From Micavibrio sp. (lineage in GTDB: Bacteria > Pseudomonadota > Alphaproteobacteria > Micavibrionales > Micavibrionaceae), in assembly GCA_028290825.1 (NCBI GenBank), contig JAQGJB010000097.1:1-57695 (forward strand): a stretch of 57,695 nucleotides of DNA, read 5' to 3'. Below, piece after piece: positions 34,429 through 43,990 of the stretch. A program made the position numbers and the translations under genes. The notes beneath the pieces are model-generated. The model worked only from the letters and a program-made list of their open reading frames with translations. It searched no databases and had not been told where the DNA came from. Numbering within the stretch: the first letter of the stretch is position 1; every line of letters starts with the position of its first letter.

Positions 34429-35140
34429 GTCTGCCGACTTTTTCAAACACGAGGTAAGTCTGGCGTCTCCCCTTGGCGACGCCTTTCGATTCATAGCGCG
34501 TCGGAATCCAGCCCGGGGGCGGGGTTTGCCAGTCCTGCGGGCTGTTGGCCGTCATTCGTAAATCAGGATTATTAGCCGCATGTGTACACATCCATTCGGC
34601 AAGGTCGTCAATATCTGTGGTCATGATCAGTTGTCCGCCTGGCTTCAGCACGCGGACAAAGCGCTCGACATGTTCAGCCTGAACGATACGGCGTTTCCAA
34701 TGGCGTTTTTTCGGCCACGGATCGGGATTGAGAATGTAGATGCCGTCCAGTACATCATCGGCGAGAGCATTCACCACCGCCATTGCATCATCCATGTAGA
34801 CGCGGATATTGCTGTCATCCTGGTCGCGGATGGAGTTGAGCAGGGCGGCCATGCCATTGATAAAAGGTTCCGCACCGATAAAGGCTGTGTCGGGGTGAGC
34901 GAGCGCTTCGTTCTTCACATGCTCGCCATTACCAAAGCCGATCTCGAACCAGAATTTTTCAAAGGGTTTGCCAAAAACGTCCACCGCCTTGAGATTGCCC
35001 CGGTTCAGTAGCTCCTGCGGGATTTGCAGCCGCGCGAGAGCTTCATCGAATACAGATTGCTTCGATGCGCTGAGCGAGCGTGTCTGGCGTCGGCCAAATA
35101 ACTGGCGTGGTTCGGTTTCTTTACGGGTTTCAGGTTTCAT
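34418..35140 (-). CDS. trmB: TrmB, tRNA (guanine-N7-)-methyltransferase
   Basis: Methylates G46 in the tRNA variable loop using SAM. The 240-residue product has the SAM-binding motif FWFEIGFGNGEH and the TrmB signature YILNPDPWPKKRHWKRR. The carboxy-terminal TRYESKGVAKGRRQTYLVFE is also typical. It is downstream of metK, the SAM-producing enzyme, on the same strand; a terminator lies between them, so trmB may rely on partial readthrough. Confidence 0.95.
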   Translation of the reverse strand: MKPETRKETEPRQLFGRRQTRSLSASKQSVFDEALARLQIPQELLNRGNLKAVDVFGKPFEKFWFEIGFGNGEHVKNEALAHPDTAFIGAEPFINGMAALLNSIRDQDDSNIRVYMDDAMAVVNALADDVLDGIYILNPDPWPKKRHWKRRIVQAEHVERFVRVLKPGGQLIMTTDIDDLAEWMCTHAANNPDLRMTANSPQDWQTPPPGWIPTRYESKGVAKGRRQTYLVFEKVGRLMA

Positions 35141-35191
35141 GGCGGGGTTTTAACACTAGAAGAAGGAAAAGATCACGACTTTTCTGCTCAG

Positions 35192-35222
35192 GGAAAAGAA
35201 AACCCCCGCCGGAGCGGGGGTT
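35192..35222 (-). terminator. Terminator after metK
   Basis: A 9-bp stem (AACCCCCGC and its complement) with a four-base loop is followed on the minus strand by TTTTCTTTT. Confidence 0.85.
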
Positions 35223-35245
35223 AACGAATTTTCTGTTTTAAAAAA

Positions 35246-36472
35246 CTATCCGAGAATTTTTCGAAGCCCGTCGATCAGATCCGTCTTTTCCCAGCTGAAA
35301 CCGCCATCGGCTTCCGGCGCGCGGCCGAAATGCCCGTAGGCTGCCGTGCGGGCGTAGATCGGGCGGTTGAGTTTCAGGTGTTCGCGGATACCGCGCGGGC
35401 TGAGGTCGACAAGTTCATTGATGGCTTTGACGATCTGTGCTTCCTCGACGGTGCCGGTACCATGCGTGTTGACGTACAGGGAAAGCGGCTTGGAAACGCC
35501 GATAGCATACGATAACTGGATGGTGCAGCGTTCGGCATAACCGGCGGCGACAATGTTTTTCGCAAGGTAGCGGGTGACATAGGCCGCCGAACGGTCAACT
35601 TTGGTCGGGTCCTTGCCGGAAAATGCGCCGCCACCATGCGGGCAGGAGCCGCCATAGGTGTCGACAATAATCTTGCGTCCGGTCAGGCCGGAATCGCCAA
35701 CAGGACCGCCAATGACGAAGCGCCCGGTCGGATTCACATAGAACTCGGCCTCATCGCACATCCATCCGGCTGGCATCACTTTTTCCACGTAAGGGCGAAC
35801 CATCGCCTTTACATCGGCCTGCGACAGGCCTTCGGCATGCTGGGTTGACACAACGATGGAGGTCGCGCGGACAGGTTTGCCGTTGCGGTATTCCAGCGTA
35901 ACCTGCGACTTCGCATCAGGCTCCAGTTTCGCCAGCACGCCGGAATGGCGGGCCGCGGCCAGAGCCTCGAGAATTTTGTGGGAATAGTGAATAGCAGCCG
36001 GCATCAGTTCCGGCGTTTCATTACAGGCATAACCGAACATGATGCCCTGATCACCTGCGCCTTCTTCCTTGCTTCCCGCGGCATCAACGCCAACGGCGAT
36101 ATCAGCGGACTGGTTATGCAGTTTTACGTCAATATTGACGGTCTTGTAGCTGAAACCTTCCTGATCGTAGCCGATTTCCTTGATTTTATTTCGGACGACA
36201 TCGCGGATCATGTCGTGGGTAATCGTACCGTTGCAGCGCGTTTCACCGACGATAATAACCGTGTCTGTCGTCGCTACCGTTTCAATCGCGCAACGGGAAT
36301 AGGGATCAAGACCCATATGGAGGTCGACCAGCGCGTCGGAAATCTGATCGCAGACTTTATCCGGATGACCTTCCGAAACGGACTCACTGGTGAACAGGAA
36401 ATCCTTCAGTTCGGTGTGCGGTTGGGTGGCTGGGGTAATCTGGGTCATAATTTTCTCTGCTGTGGCTTGCAT
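35246..36472 (-). CDS. metK: MetK, S-adenosylmethionine synthetase
   Basis: Makes SAM from methionine and ATP. The 408-residue product has [19 protein letters not shown] near the start, the [12 protein letters not shown] signature near the middle, and [19 protein letters not shown], which carries catalytic residues. The chosen ATG (MQATAEK) follows GGAGG at ideal spacing; an ATG eight codons later is a weaker alternative. I do not recognise a SAM-II or SAM/SAH riboswitch in the leader. Confidence 0.96.
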   Translation of the reverse strand: MQATAEKIMTQITPATQPHTELKDFLFTSESVSEGHPDKVCDQISDALVDLHMGLDPYSRCAIETVATTDTVIIVGETRCNGTITHDMIRDVVRNKIKEIGYDQEGFSYKTVNIDVKLHNQSADIAVGVDAAGSKEEGAGDQGIMFGYACNETPELMPAAIHYSHKILEALAAARHSGVLAKLEPDAKSQVTLEYRNGKPVRATSIVVSTQHAEGLSQADVKAMVRPYVEKVMPAGWMCDEAEFYVNPTGRFVIGGPVGDSGLTGRKIIVDTYGGSCPHGGGAFSGKDPTKVDRSAAYVTRYLAKNIVAAGYAERCTIQLSYAIGVSKPLSLYVNTHGTGTVEEAQIVKAINELVDLSPRGIREHLKLNRPIYARTAAYGHFGRAPEADGGFSWEKTDLIDGLRKILG

Positions 36473-36505
36473 GTCGGCCTCCGGTTTTAAATAAAACAAG
36501 AGGTC

Positions 36506-36533
36506 AGAATACAGCAGCAAAACCCAATATCAA
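36506..36533 (-). promoter_or_regulatory. Putative promoter of metK
   Basis: TTGATA and TATTCT with a 16-base spacer on the minus strand, giving a leader of about 28 bases. Confidence 0.5.
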
Positions 36534-36575
36534 GGGGCCGAACAGGAAAAGATACAGATTTTAGGGCGAAAGAGC

Positions 36576-37043
36576 CTAGCTCTGGCTTGCGACGAGAGCC
36601 TTGAGCATCTTGATGAAGTTCTTCCGAACCGCCTCGTCCTGAACCTGGTAATAGGTGCGGACCAGCTCAAGCGTCTCTTTGCGCTCCATCAGATCGCCCT
36701 CGGTCCCTTCGAGCCAGGTGAAATCTTCCTGTTTCGATTCAGAGAAGCCATAGGCCTGAGCAGGGTTCTTGACGTTATAACCCTCGAAGAAGAAATTAAT
36801 CCCCACATCCAGAATCTGGCTGAGGTGGAAAAGGCGGCTGGCGCTGACGCGGTTCGCGCCGCGCTCGTATTTCTGAACCTGCTGGAAGGTGATGCCCAGC
36901 ATTTCGGCCAGGCTGCTCTGGCTCATATTCATGAGACCGCGACGCAGTTTGACACGAGATCCAACGTGGACGTCGATAGGGTCCGGCGAGTCCGAACTGC
37001 CTTTGCCGTAGTAGCGGGGTTTTAAAACTGACTTGGTGACCAT
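36576..37043 (-). CDS. XRE-family helix-turn-helix regulator
   Basis: DNA-binding protein of 155 residues. The XRE-type domain (about 28-85) reads GSRVKLRRGLMNMSQSSLAE then GITFQQVQKYERGANRVS, which is a canonical helix-turn-helix. A helical carboxy-terminal part follows. This regulator sits between lnt and metK in many Alphaproteobacteria, so the position is conserved. The ATG giving MVTKSVLK is preferred over one 19 codons upstream. The target genes are unknown; metK is an obvious candidate. Confidence 0.9.
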   Translation of the reverse strand: MVTKSVLKPRYYGKGSSDSPDPIDVHVGSRVKLRRGLMNMSQSSLAEMLGITFQQVQKYERGANRVSASRLFHLSQILDVGINFFFEGYNVKNPAQAYGFSESKQEDFTWLEGTEGDLMERKETLELVRTYYQVQDEAVRKNFIKMLKALVASQS

Positions 37044-37174
37044 TGATCTAATTCCATTTTGGGATACCCGGATAAGCAGCAGCGCCCGTCCGGACGGCAT
37101 ATGTCTAGCAGAGGAATGCCATTGTGTGCAATATCAACGAATGGCTACCCCCAGGGACATACTATTTATACATT

Positions 37175-38716
37175 TTAATATGGTTTGCGTAAGGCAAATA
37201 TGAGGCCAAATAAGATCCCCATCCACAACAGAATGATATATCTGCCAAAAATGTTAAACCATGTTCCCGCCGCAGCCGCGGGCAGCGGAGAATCCGCGTA
37301 ACCGGCCACTCCGTACTCTATCCTTTTGGTTATACGTCCATAGGGATCGATTATGGCCGAAATCCCGGTATTTGCCGACCGGATCAAGGGAATTCCTTCC
37401 TCGACCGCCCTGAAAACCGCCATCGTCAGATGTTGATACGGGCCGGGTGAATTCCCGTACCATCCGTCATTCGTCACATTTATCATCCACGCGGGGCGGG
37501 GGGTATTGACGCTGACTTCACCCTGGAAAATTACTTCGTAACAGACCAGCCCGCTATAGGGCGGCAGAGTGGAGACAGACTGGGTGGCTATTCCCTTGCC
37601 GGGGGTAAATCCCGCAAAGCGCACAAACGGATGAAGCGGGATATGGTCTTTGAACGGGATATATTCGCCGAACGGTACAAGATGCGCCTTGTCGTAGCTG
37701 CTGACGGGCTGGAGGCGGTTATCGTAGGTTACAAGACTGTTGTAATAGGACGTTTTCCCATCGGCTGTATCCTCATGCCGCAATGTTCCGGCGATGATAA
37801 AATGGTTCGCTCCGTCATACATCAAGGCTTTCCGGATAAAATCGGAGACATTGGCATCCTGCATCACGTAATCGCTGACCGCCGTTTCCGGCCAGATGAT
37901 GGCATAGGTCTTCCCTGGAACGAACGGCGCGGCAGAAGCCTCGATCAGTTTACGCAGATTGGGGATCAGAAGATCGGGGTTCGCTTTATCCTGCTGCGGA
38001 ATATTCGGCTGGACCACACGCACGATCACATCGTTCCGTTCCTGCACCGGATGATCTTTAAGCCGCATCGCGCCCCAGCCATAAAGCGCAGCCATCGACA
38101 GAATGACAATCAACCCTGAAACCGCCCATTGCGCAGGCTTCGCCCTCTGCAGATAAAGCGCACCCGGAACGCACGCCCAGAGAGCGGTGAGGAACGTCAG
38201 CCCGTAAACGCCAAAGACCGAAGCCGATTGGACCATCGCAGGGCTATGCCCCCAGGCATAACCGTACAGATTCCACGGAAACCCGGTCAGAATATTCCCG
38301 CGCAGCCATTCCGATGCCATCAGGCAGAAAACGAACACGCAATACCCGCGCCAGGTTTTAAAATCGCCCCACCGTGTCGCGGCCAGCGCCGCAAGCCCGG
38401 TAAAGATCGCCAGACCAATCGGCAGGCCGACGATGGCCAGGGGCCACACCCATTTAAATTCGTTCCCGGGCACCAGGAGCGCATTGCCGATCCAGTAAAG
38501 CCCGATAAGGAAATAGCCAAACCCGAACAGCCAGCCGGAAAGAAAAGCCCGCCAGCCCTGAAGGGGCGAGAGCAGAACATAAAACGACGACAGGCAGACG
38601 AACAGCAACGGCCACAACGCCGTCGGCGGCGCAGACAAAGCCATGACCGCCCCGGACATTAAGGTCAGCAGGGCACGCACAACCGGGCGGGCGAAAAAAT
38701 TCCTGGCATTATTCAT
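37175..38716 (-). CDS. lnt: Lnt, apolipoprotein N-acyltransferase
   Basis: Inner-membrane enzyme that adds the third acyl chain to lipoproteins. The 513-residue product has about six membrane segments in the first 200 residues and one at the end (YIILLWMGILFGLIFAL). The periplasmic nitrilase-fold domain lies between. The Glu-Lys-Cys triad is visible in WPETAVSDY, YDKAHLVPFGEY and GLVCYEVIFQG. It follows corC with a gap of nine bases. Confidence 0.96.
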   Translation of the reverse strand: MNNARNFFARPVVRALLTLMSGAVMALSAPPTALWPLLFVCLSSFYVLLSPLQGWRAFLSGWLFGFGYFLIGLYWIGNALLVPGNEFKWVWPLAIVGLPIGLAIFTGLAALAATRWGDFKTWRGYCVFVFCLMASEWLRGNILTGFPWNLYGYAWGHSPAMVQSASVFGVYGLTFLTALWACVPGALYLQRAKPAQWAVSGLIVILSMAALYGWGAMRLKDHPVQERNDVIVRVVQPNIPQQDKANPDLLIPNLRKLIEASAAPFVPGKTYAIIWPETAVSDYVMQDANVSDFIRKALMYDGANHFIIAGTLRHEDTADGKTSYYNSLVTYDNRLQPVSSYDKAHLVPFGEYIPFKDHIPLHPFVRFAGFTPGKGIATQSVSTLPPYSGLVCYEVIFQGEVSVNTPRPAWMINVTNDGWYGNSPGPYQHLTMAVFRAVEEGIPLIRSANTGISAIIDPYGRITKRIEYGVAGYADSPLPAAAAGTWFNIFGRYIILLWMGILFGLIFALRKPY

Positions 38717-38725
38717 GCGCGGAGA

Positions 38726-39679
38726 TTACTCGGAGACAGGTTCTTTGGGAATATTTTTAATACGCAGACGATGTACCCGGCGCGGATCGGCGTCGAGAAC
38801 CTCGAAAACCAGCCCGGAATCATGGCTGACAACCTCACCCCGCGCCGGAACGTGGCCGGCAATGGCGAACACAAGCCCGCCGAGCGTGTCGATATCTTCG
38901 CGTTCTTCGTCAGTCATAAATGTGCCAAAGCGATTTTCGAAAGTTTCGATGTCCACCCGGCCATCGGCAAGGATCGTTCCGTCCGGCGTGATCAGCAATT
39001 GCGGCTGGTCGCTTACCTCGTGTTCGTCCTCGATCTCGCCCACAATGGCCTCGATGATATCGCCGACCGTGACAAGCCCGTCGATCCCGCCGAATTCATC
39101 GACGATAAGCGCAATGTGGCGGCGCGTCGTTTTCATTTCCAGCAGCAGGTCGAGAACATGCATTGCAGGTGAAACAATAGGAACATCCCGCACGATATTA
39201 TCAATGACAATCGGCTGGCCGCGTGCCAGGCAGGCAAGAATGTCTTTGATGTGCAGCGTACCGATCACATCATCCAGCGTTTCCTTGTAAACCGGGAAGC
39301 GGCTGAACTGGCGTTCGGAGAGCAGGGTGAACAGATCCTGTGTCGAGATGGAGCTGTCGATTGCCACGATATCCGCGCGCGGGATCATCACATCGACGGC
39401 GCGAAGGTCGCGCATCGCCAGAATGTTTTTAATCAGTGAGCGTTCATCGGCCGCCAGCGAGGCGTCGACGTTATCTTCGCTGACGAATTCTTTCAGCGTT
39501 TCGTGAAGGGAGTCTTCCTGCCTGTTGCCGCCAAGCATGTTCCTGACAAAATTGCGCAGGCGCGGTTCGCGGACAGGGGCCGGATCATCTTCGTGGACGA
39601 TATGGAGGGGCGGGCGCGTTGCGCCCTCAATACTTGAAGGCTCCGGGTCGGAGTCGATCTTATCGGTCATGTTCATCAT
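38726..39679 (-). CDS. corC: CorC/HlyC-family CBS-domain protein
   Basis: The 317-residue cytosolic protein has a CBS pair (about 85-210, with MIPRADIVAIDSSISTQDLF) and a CorC_HlyC transporter-associated domain near the end. It lacks the DUF21 membrane region, so it is the short CorC type, found next to ybeY and lnt and linked to magnesium and cobalt handling. Its start overlaps the ybeY stop by four bases. Confidence 0.9.
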   Translation of the reverse strand: MMNMTDKIDSDPEPSSIEGATRPPLHIVHEDDPAPVREPRLRNFVRNMLGGNRQEDSLHETLKEFVSEDNVDASLAADERSLIKNILAMRDLRAVDVMIPRADIVAIDSSISTQDLFTLLSERQFSRFPVYKETLDDVIGTLHIKDILACLARGQPIVIDNIVRDVPIVSPAMHVLDLLLEMKTTRRHIALIVDEFGGIDGLVTVGDIIEAIVGEIEDEHEVSDQPQLLITPDGTILADGRVDIETFENRFGTFMTDEEREDIDTLGGLVFAIAGHVPARGEVVSHDSGLVFEVLDADPRRVHRLRIKNIPKEPVSE

Positions 39680-40209
39680 CCATGCATTATGCCGTCATTT
39701 TCACGGATTTTATAGGGGTCTGTTATATCTAAACCCTTAAGTATTTGAATTTCAAGTGATTCCATCTCTTCCGCGTCGTTATCCTGGATATGATCGTAAC
39801 CCAAAAGGTGGAGAATTCCGTGAATCACCAAGTGGGTGAGGTGATGTTCGAAGGGTTTGTTTTCCTCAGCCGATTCCCGCGCCACGGTTTCATAGGCCAG
39901 AATCAGGTCGCCGAGGGCGCAGGGGCCGGGTGTGGTGGGCGCTTCCCAACCGTCCTCACCGTCAAGCTGTGCGAAGGACAGAACATTGGTCGGTTTATCG
40001 CGGTCGCGATATTCACGGTTCAGTTCCTGCACCAGCGCATCATGCGCCAGCACGATACTGATCTCCATCTCCACGCCGCCATCGATCAGTTTTTGCGCCA
40101 CAGGGCAGAGGGCAAGCGTCGCCTCGGCTGCAGTCTCGACAATGGCGCTGCAATCAGGGCAGGCATCATCCCACGCCGGTTCTAAAATCGAAATATCGAT
40201 TTCGGTCAT
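39676..40209 (-). CDS. ybeY: YbeY, rRNA maturation endoribonuclease
   Basis: Metal-dependent RNase involved in 16S rRNA 3' maturation and ribosome quality control. The 177-residue product has the metal-binding HGILHLLGYDH motif with three histidines, and a typical NREYRDRDKPTNVLSF segment. It overlaps both phoH (four bases) and corC (four bases), an unusually tight operon. Confidence 0.95.
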   Translation of the reverse strand: MTEIDISILEPAWDDACPDCSAIVETAAEATLALCPVAQKLIDGGVEMEISIVLAHDALVQELNREYRDRDKPTNVLSFAQLDGEDGWEAPTTPGPCALGDLILAYETVARESAEENKPFEHHLTHLVIHGILHLLGYDHIQDNDAEEMESLEIQILKGLDITDPYKIRENDGIMHG

Positions 40210-41177
40210 GATTTATTCTTGCCGTCCCGCGCGTCATAGGCGTTGACGATTTTCTGCACGATGGAACTCCGCACGATGTCCTTGCTGCCGAAATGGATGA
40301 TGCCGACGGCATCCACATCCTGCAGGATGCCCACGGCCTCCATCAGGCCTGATGTCTCACCCTTCGGCAAATCAATCTGCGACGGGTCGCCGGTAATGAC
40401 CATGCGTGATCCCTCGCCAAGGCGGGTGAGAAACATTTTCATCTGCATGCTGGTGGTGTTCTGCGCTTCATCAAGGATAACAAACGCATTGGTCAGGGTA
40501 CGACCGCGCATGAACGCCAGCGGCGCTATTTCGATATCTTTCGCCAGAATGCGTTTTTCGGCCTTTTCCGCGCCCATAGTGTCGTAAAGCGCATCGTAAA
40601 GCGGACGCAGATAGGGATCGATTTTTTCTTTCAGGTCGCCGGGCAGGAACCCAAGACGCTCACCGGCCTCAACCGCCGGGCGCGATAGGATGATACGTTC
40701 GATCTTTTCCTGTTCGAACAATGCAACGGCCTGCGCGACGGCGAGATAGGTTTTGCCCGTACCCGCTGGACCGATGCCGAACACGGCTTCTTTCGACTGC
40801 ATCATTTCAATGTATTGTGCCTGCATGGGCGAACGCGGCGCGATGTTTTTCTTGCGTACCGAAATCTGACCCTTCACCGAAGCAAAATCTTTCAGATTGG
40901 TATGCGGGGTATTGGTCATGCTGGAATCCTTATCGGCCAGAGAAAAACGAAGCGCGGCATCAACGGTCTGATCATCGACGTTGTCACCTTCCTGAAGCTT
41001 GTTCCAGAGAATGGAGAGAATGTCCCTGGCGCGTTTTGTATCGGCGCTTTTGCCGCTGATCATGACCTGGTTGCCGCGACCGTGAATGGTCACATCGAAC
41101 GCTTTTTCAATATCGCTGAGGTGGGAATTCTGTTCACCGAACAACGCGGGCAAAAGCCGGTTGTCGCCGAAAGTCAT
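40206..41177 (-). CDS. ybeZ: PhoH-family ATPase (YbeZ)
   Basis: P-loop ATPase that acts with YbeY. The 323-residue product has an amino-terminal KH-like part (AFDVTIHGRGNQVMISGKSA), Walker A GPAGTGKTYLA and Walker B FVILDEAQNTTSMQMKMFL. It ends TGDPSQIDLP and then the carboxy-terminal helices. AGGA precedes the ATG. The operon runs phoH-ybeY-corC-lnt; the 127 bases upstream separate it from the KH-like small protein gene. Confidence 0.94.
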   Translation of the reverse strand: MTFGDNRLLPALFGEQNSHLSDIEKAFDVTIHGRGNQVMISGKSADTKRARDILSILWNKLQEGDNVDDQTVDAALRFSLADKDSSMTNTPHTNLKDFASVKGQISVRKKNIAPRSPMQAQYIEMMQSKEAVFGIGPAGTGKTYLAVAQAVALFEQEKIERIILSRPAVEAGERLGFLPGDLKEKIDPYLRPLYDALYDTMGAEKAEKRILAKDIEIAPLAFMRGRTLTNAFVILDEAQNTTSMQMKMFLTRLGEGSRMVITGDPSQIDLPKGETSGLMEAVGILQDVDAVGIIHFGSKDIVRSSIVQKIVNAYDARDGKNKS

Positions 41178-41304
41178 GTATTCCTGTTTTTGGGGCTTGT
41201 TGTCAGTATCGCGTTGTATGGCCGGGTTCTCCTGTTGCCTGTCCTATATCTATATATTACAGGAAAAGCACAGGGGAATAGTTAATACATTGAAATTATA
41301 GATT

Positions 41305-41769
41305 TTATTGCGGGGCTGGCGCAGCAGATCCGGGCGCTGGCAGCCTTACATCGCTTTCAATCTGCGCTTTGGCCAGGGCCAGATTGGCTGGAAATCCCCT
41401 GATGTAGAGGGTATTTTCGTCTTTTCGCATAATATAAGTGTTGGTTTTATCGGAAACGCGCTCAAGCCAGGCCTTTTCAGGGCAACCAAACGCGGCTTCA
41501 GTGGTTTTTTGGCTTACATGAAGCGCCGCAATGGTGATTTTATCCGGATCTGCCGCAACCGCTTCTGCAAAACGGACGTCCAGCTCCATGGCTGCTGCTG
41601 CCTTTTTTGCGCGGCGTTCGCGCCTTTCCTTGGCTTTTGCGATCTGGTCGGGTGTTTTGGCGGAATGTTCGGCCCGGTTCACACGGGTTTCTTCCTCCAG
41701 GGGGGTAAAGCCCTGTTCCCGGTCACGTTGGGTTCTCTTCGGCGCATAAAATATCATATCTTGATCCAT
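41305..41769 (-). CDS. Unassigned basic protein with a KH-like end
   Basis: Not recognised as a named family. The 154-residue product has a charged amino-terminal third with Arg/Lys/Ala runs (AKAKERRERRAKKAAAA). The carboxy-terminal TLYIRGFPANLALAKAQIE resembles the KH-like start of PhoH, in which a beta strand, a Gly loop and a helix follow each other. It may bind RNA. It is on the same strand as, and just upstream of, phoH. The ATG is divergent from the exonuclease gene. Confidence 0.65.
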   Translation of the reverse strand: MDQDMIFYAPKRTQRDREQGFTPLEEETRVNRAEHSAKTPDQIAKAKERRERRAKKAAAAMELDVRFAEAVAADPDKITIAALHVSQKTTEAAFGCPEKAWLERVSDKTNTYIMRKDENTLYIRGFPANLALAKAQIESDVRLPAPGSAAPAPQ

Positions 41770-41838
41770 AAATCATTTTCCGAAATCGTGCAAACTTTTT
41801 TGAAGTTTCATCCGCATAAAAGGTATAATCATCTGATC

Positions 41839-42324
41839 ATGACCCGCATCACAGCCATCGACTTTGAAACCGCGAACTACCGCAGCCATTCCGCCATTGC
41901 CGTCGGCCTGACCGTGATCGAGGATCGCCGTATTGTTGAGAGTGTGGCCTATCTTATCCGCCCGCCGGAAAACTGGTTCGTTCCGAAATTCATCGATATT
42001 CACGGAATTCATCCGCATATGGTGCAAGACGCGCCGAGCTTTGAGGAGCTCTGGTCCCGTATCGGGCATTATTTCCTTGATACCACGATGCTTGCCCACA
42101 ATGCGGGTTTTGATCGCGGCGTTCTGGAGGGGACGGCAGCCTATTACGAACTGGCCTTACCGAAGCTCGACTGGCTCTGCACCGTTCAGATTTCGCGCAA
42201 ACGTTGGCCGGAACTGGAACGTCACAAACTCAATATCGTCTGCGACCATCTGGGCATCGAACTGAACCACCATGATGCGGGCAGCGACGCTCTGGCAGCG
42301 GCGAAGATTTATCTGGCAGCGTGA
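41839..42324 (+). CDS. DnaQ-like 3'-5' exonuclease
   Basis: Single-domain DEDDh exonuclease of 161 residues. Motif I is AIDFETANY, motif II is in MLAHNAGFDRGVL, and motif III is HHDAGSDALAA, with the catalytic His and Asp. There are no polymerase or other domains. It could proofread, trim or degrade nucleic acid; the partner is unknown. The ATG is chosen because the family starts at the first motif; an open extension to 41308 lies over the opposite gene. It is convergent with miaB (12 bases between). Confidence 0.88.
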   Translation: MTRITAIDFETANYRSHSAIAVGLTVIEDRRIVESVAYLIRPPENWFVPKFIDIHGIHPHMVQDAPSFEELWSRIGHYFLDTTMLAHNAGFDRGVLEGTAAYYELALPKLDWLCTVQISRKRWPELERHKLNIVCDHLGIELNHHDAGSDALAAAKIYLAA

Positions 42325-42336
42325 GTTTTTTTAAAA

Positions 42337-43659
42337 TTACGCGACAAGACCTGTCAGTGAACTGCCGGTCGCGCCGGAAACTTCGACTTTGACAATCTTC
42401 CCGAAATTATTCAGGTCGGTTGTCGCGTGAATGGCCTGATTATAAGGCGTGCGCCCGTGCAACTGGTTTTCACTGCGGCCATAGCCGTCGAAAAGCACAT
42501 CCAGCGTTTTGCCTACAGTGGCTTTATTAAACTTTTCGTGCTGGTCGTAAAGCAGGCGTTGAATAACCTGTACACGCTCGTCTTTTGCTTTTTCAGGCAC
42601 AAGACCCTGCATATTCGCCGCCGGTGTTCCGGGGCGGGCGCTGTATTTAAAAGAATATGACGCTGTAAACCCGACATCGCGGATCAACTGCAGAGTTTCT
42701 TCGAAATGCTTTTCGCTTTCGCCTGGAAAACCAACGATGAAATCGGAAGACAGGGCGATATCGGGGCGAACCTTGCGAACGCGTGCGATAATGTCGCGGA
42801 AATGGTCTGCGCTGTGTTTGCGGTTCATGGTCTTGAGGATTTCGTCAGAGCCGCTCTGCACAGGCAGATGCAGGAACGGCATAAGCTGTGGGATATCGCC
42901 ATGCGCGGCGATCAGTTCATCGTCCATGTCACGCGGGTGGGAGGTCATGTAGCGGATACGTTCAATGCCATCGACTGCGGCGACAGCCTCGATCAGCCCG
43001 CCGAGACCTTTAACGCCCTCGCCGTGATAGGCATTCACATTCTGGCCCAGCAGGACAATCTCCACCACGCCGCGGTCGCGAAGTTTCTTGGTCTCTTCAA
43101 TAATCGCCGCAACGGGCCGCGAATATTCCGCACCGCGCGTATAAGGCACGACACAGAACGTGCAGAATTTATCGCAACCCTCCTGAATGGAGAGAAAAGC
43201 CGCAGGCCCTTTATGGCTGGCATGATCGGTAGGCAGGGAGTCAAACTTGCTCTCGACCGGGAAATCGGTGTTTATTACGCGCTCGCCCGTCGCCTTGATA
43301 ATCATCTCCGGCAAAGTGTGATAGCTCTGCGGTCCGAACACCATGTCGACATAGGGGGCGCGGTCGAGAATGACATCGCCCTCCGCCTGCGCCACGCAAC
43401 CGGCTACGGCGATCAGGGTTTTCTTGCCGCCTGCCTTGCGGTTTTCCTTATGTTCGCGCATGCGCCCGAGATCGGAGAAAACCTTGTCCGTCGCTTTTTC
43501 CCGGATATGGCAGGTATTGAGAATAACCATATCGGCATTATCCGGCGTATCGACAGCGCGGTAACCCAGCGGATGCAAAATATCCGCCATCCGGTTGCTG
43601 TCATAGACGTTCATCTGACAGCCCCAGGTTTTGATGAAAAGCTTTTTTTCTGTAACCAT
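42337..43659 (-). CDS. miaB: MiaB, tRNA-2-methylthio-N6-isopentenyladenosine synthase
   Basis: Radical-SAM methylthiotransferase that modifies A37 of tRNAs. The 440-residue product has three amino-terminal cluster cysteines (WGCQMN, LNTCHIR, AGCVAQ), the radical-SAM CDKFCTFC triplet near residue 157, and a carboxy-terminal TRAM domain. It depends on Fe-S supply, consistent with a SUF system in the same region. It is the first gene of the conserved run, with phoH downstream. Confidence 0.97.
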   Translation of the reverse strand: MVTEKKLFIKTWGCQMNVYDSNRMADILHPLGYRAVDTPDNADMVILNTCHIREKATDKVFSDLGRMREHKENRKAGGKKTLIAVAGCVAQAEGDVILDRAPYVDMVFGPQSYHTLPEMIIKATGERVINTDFPVESKFDSLPTDHASHKGPAAFLSIQEGCDKFCTFCVVPYTRGAEYSRPVAAIIEETKKLRDRGVVEIVLLGQNVNAYHGEGVKGLGGLIEAVAAVDGIERIRYMTSHPRDMDDELIAAHGDIPQLMPFLHLPVQSGSDEILKTMNRKHSADHFRDIIARVRKVRPDIALSSDFIVGFPGESEKHFEETLQLIRDVGFTASYSFKYSARPGTPAANMQGLVPEKAKDERVQVIQRLLYDQHEKFNKATVGKTLDVLFDGYGRSENQLHGRTPYNQAIHATTDLNNFGKIVKVEVSGATGSSLTGLVA

Positions 43660-43990
43660 GAGGGCGGTTAAAGCACACCCAGCATAGCAGGATCAATGCT
43701 TTCAATAATATTTAACATAAATTTGCGTATTAGCAGTTAAAATTAGCCAGATCATGCTCAGTCGGTCACTCCAACAACCGGAAGCCCAGACACCGGTAAC
43801 TCTGAGGCGCTATCTTTGCCAGAAAAGGCCTTCCTCCCGCTGAAGGTTTAGATGAAAAGCTTCTTTTCGAATTCTGTCATAACGGGGCTGAGTATATTTA
43901 ATGCTTTGGAAATCGAATTTTATGGCCCTGAAGTCAGAAAGCATTGCCTCTGGCAGAAAAAGAGATATTTCTTAGAAACGGAGAGAAAAC
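43660..43990. other. Long intergenic region between miaB and the BLUF gene
   Basis: 331 bases without a supported gene. It is AT-richer than its neighbours. I find no strong -35/-10 pair, no terminator and no known riboswitch. The BLUF gene has a good ribosome binding site, so the region must contain its promoter and may hold regulatory sites for both divergent genes. Confidence 0.5.

Noticed and set aside
36473-36575. SAM-binding riboswitch in the metK leader
   Set aside because: The predicted leader is only about 28 bases, and I do not recognise SAM-II or SAM/SAH consensus elements. A covariance-model search would settle it.
41308-41838. Upstream extension of the exonuclease frame
   Set aside because: It covers the opposite-strand gene at 41305-41769, and exonuclease homology begins only at the ATG at 41839.
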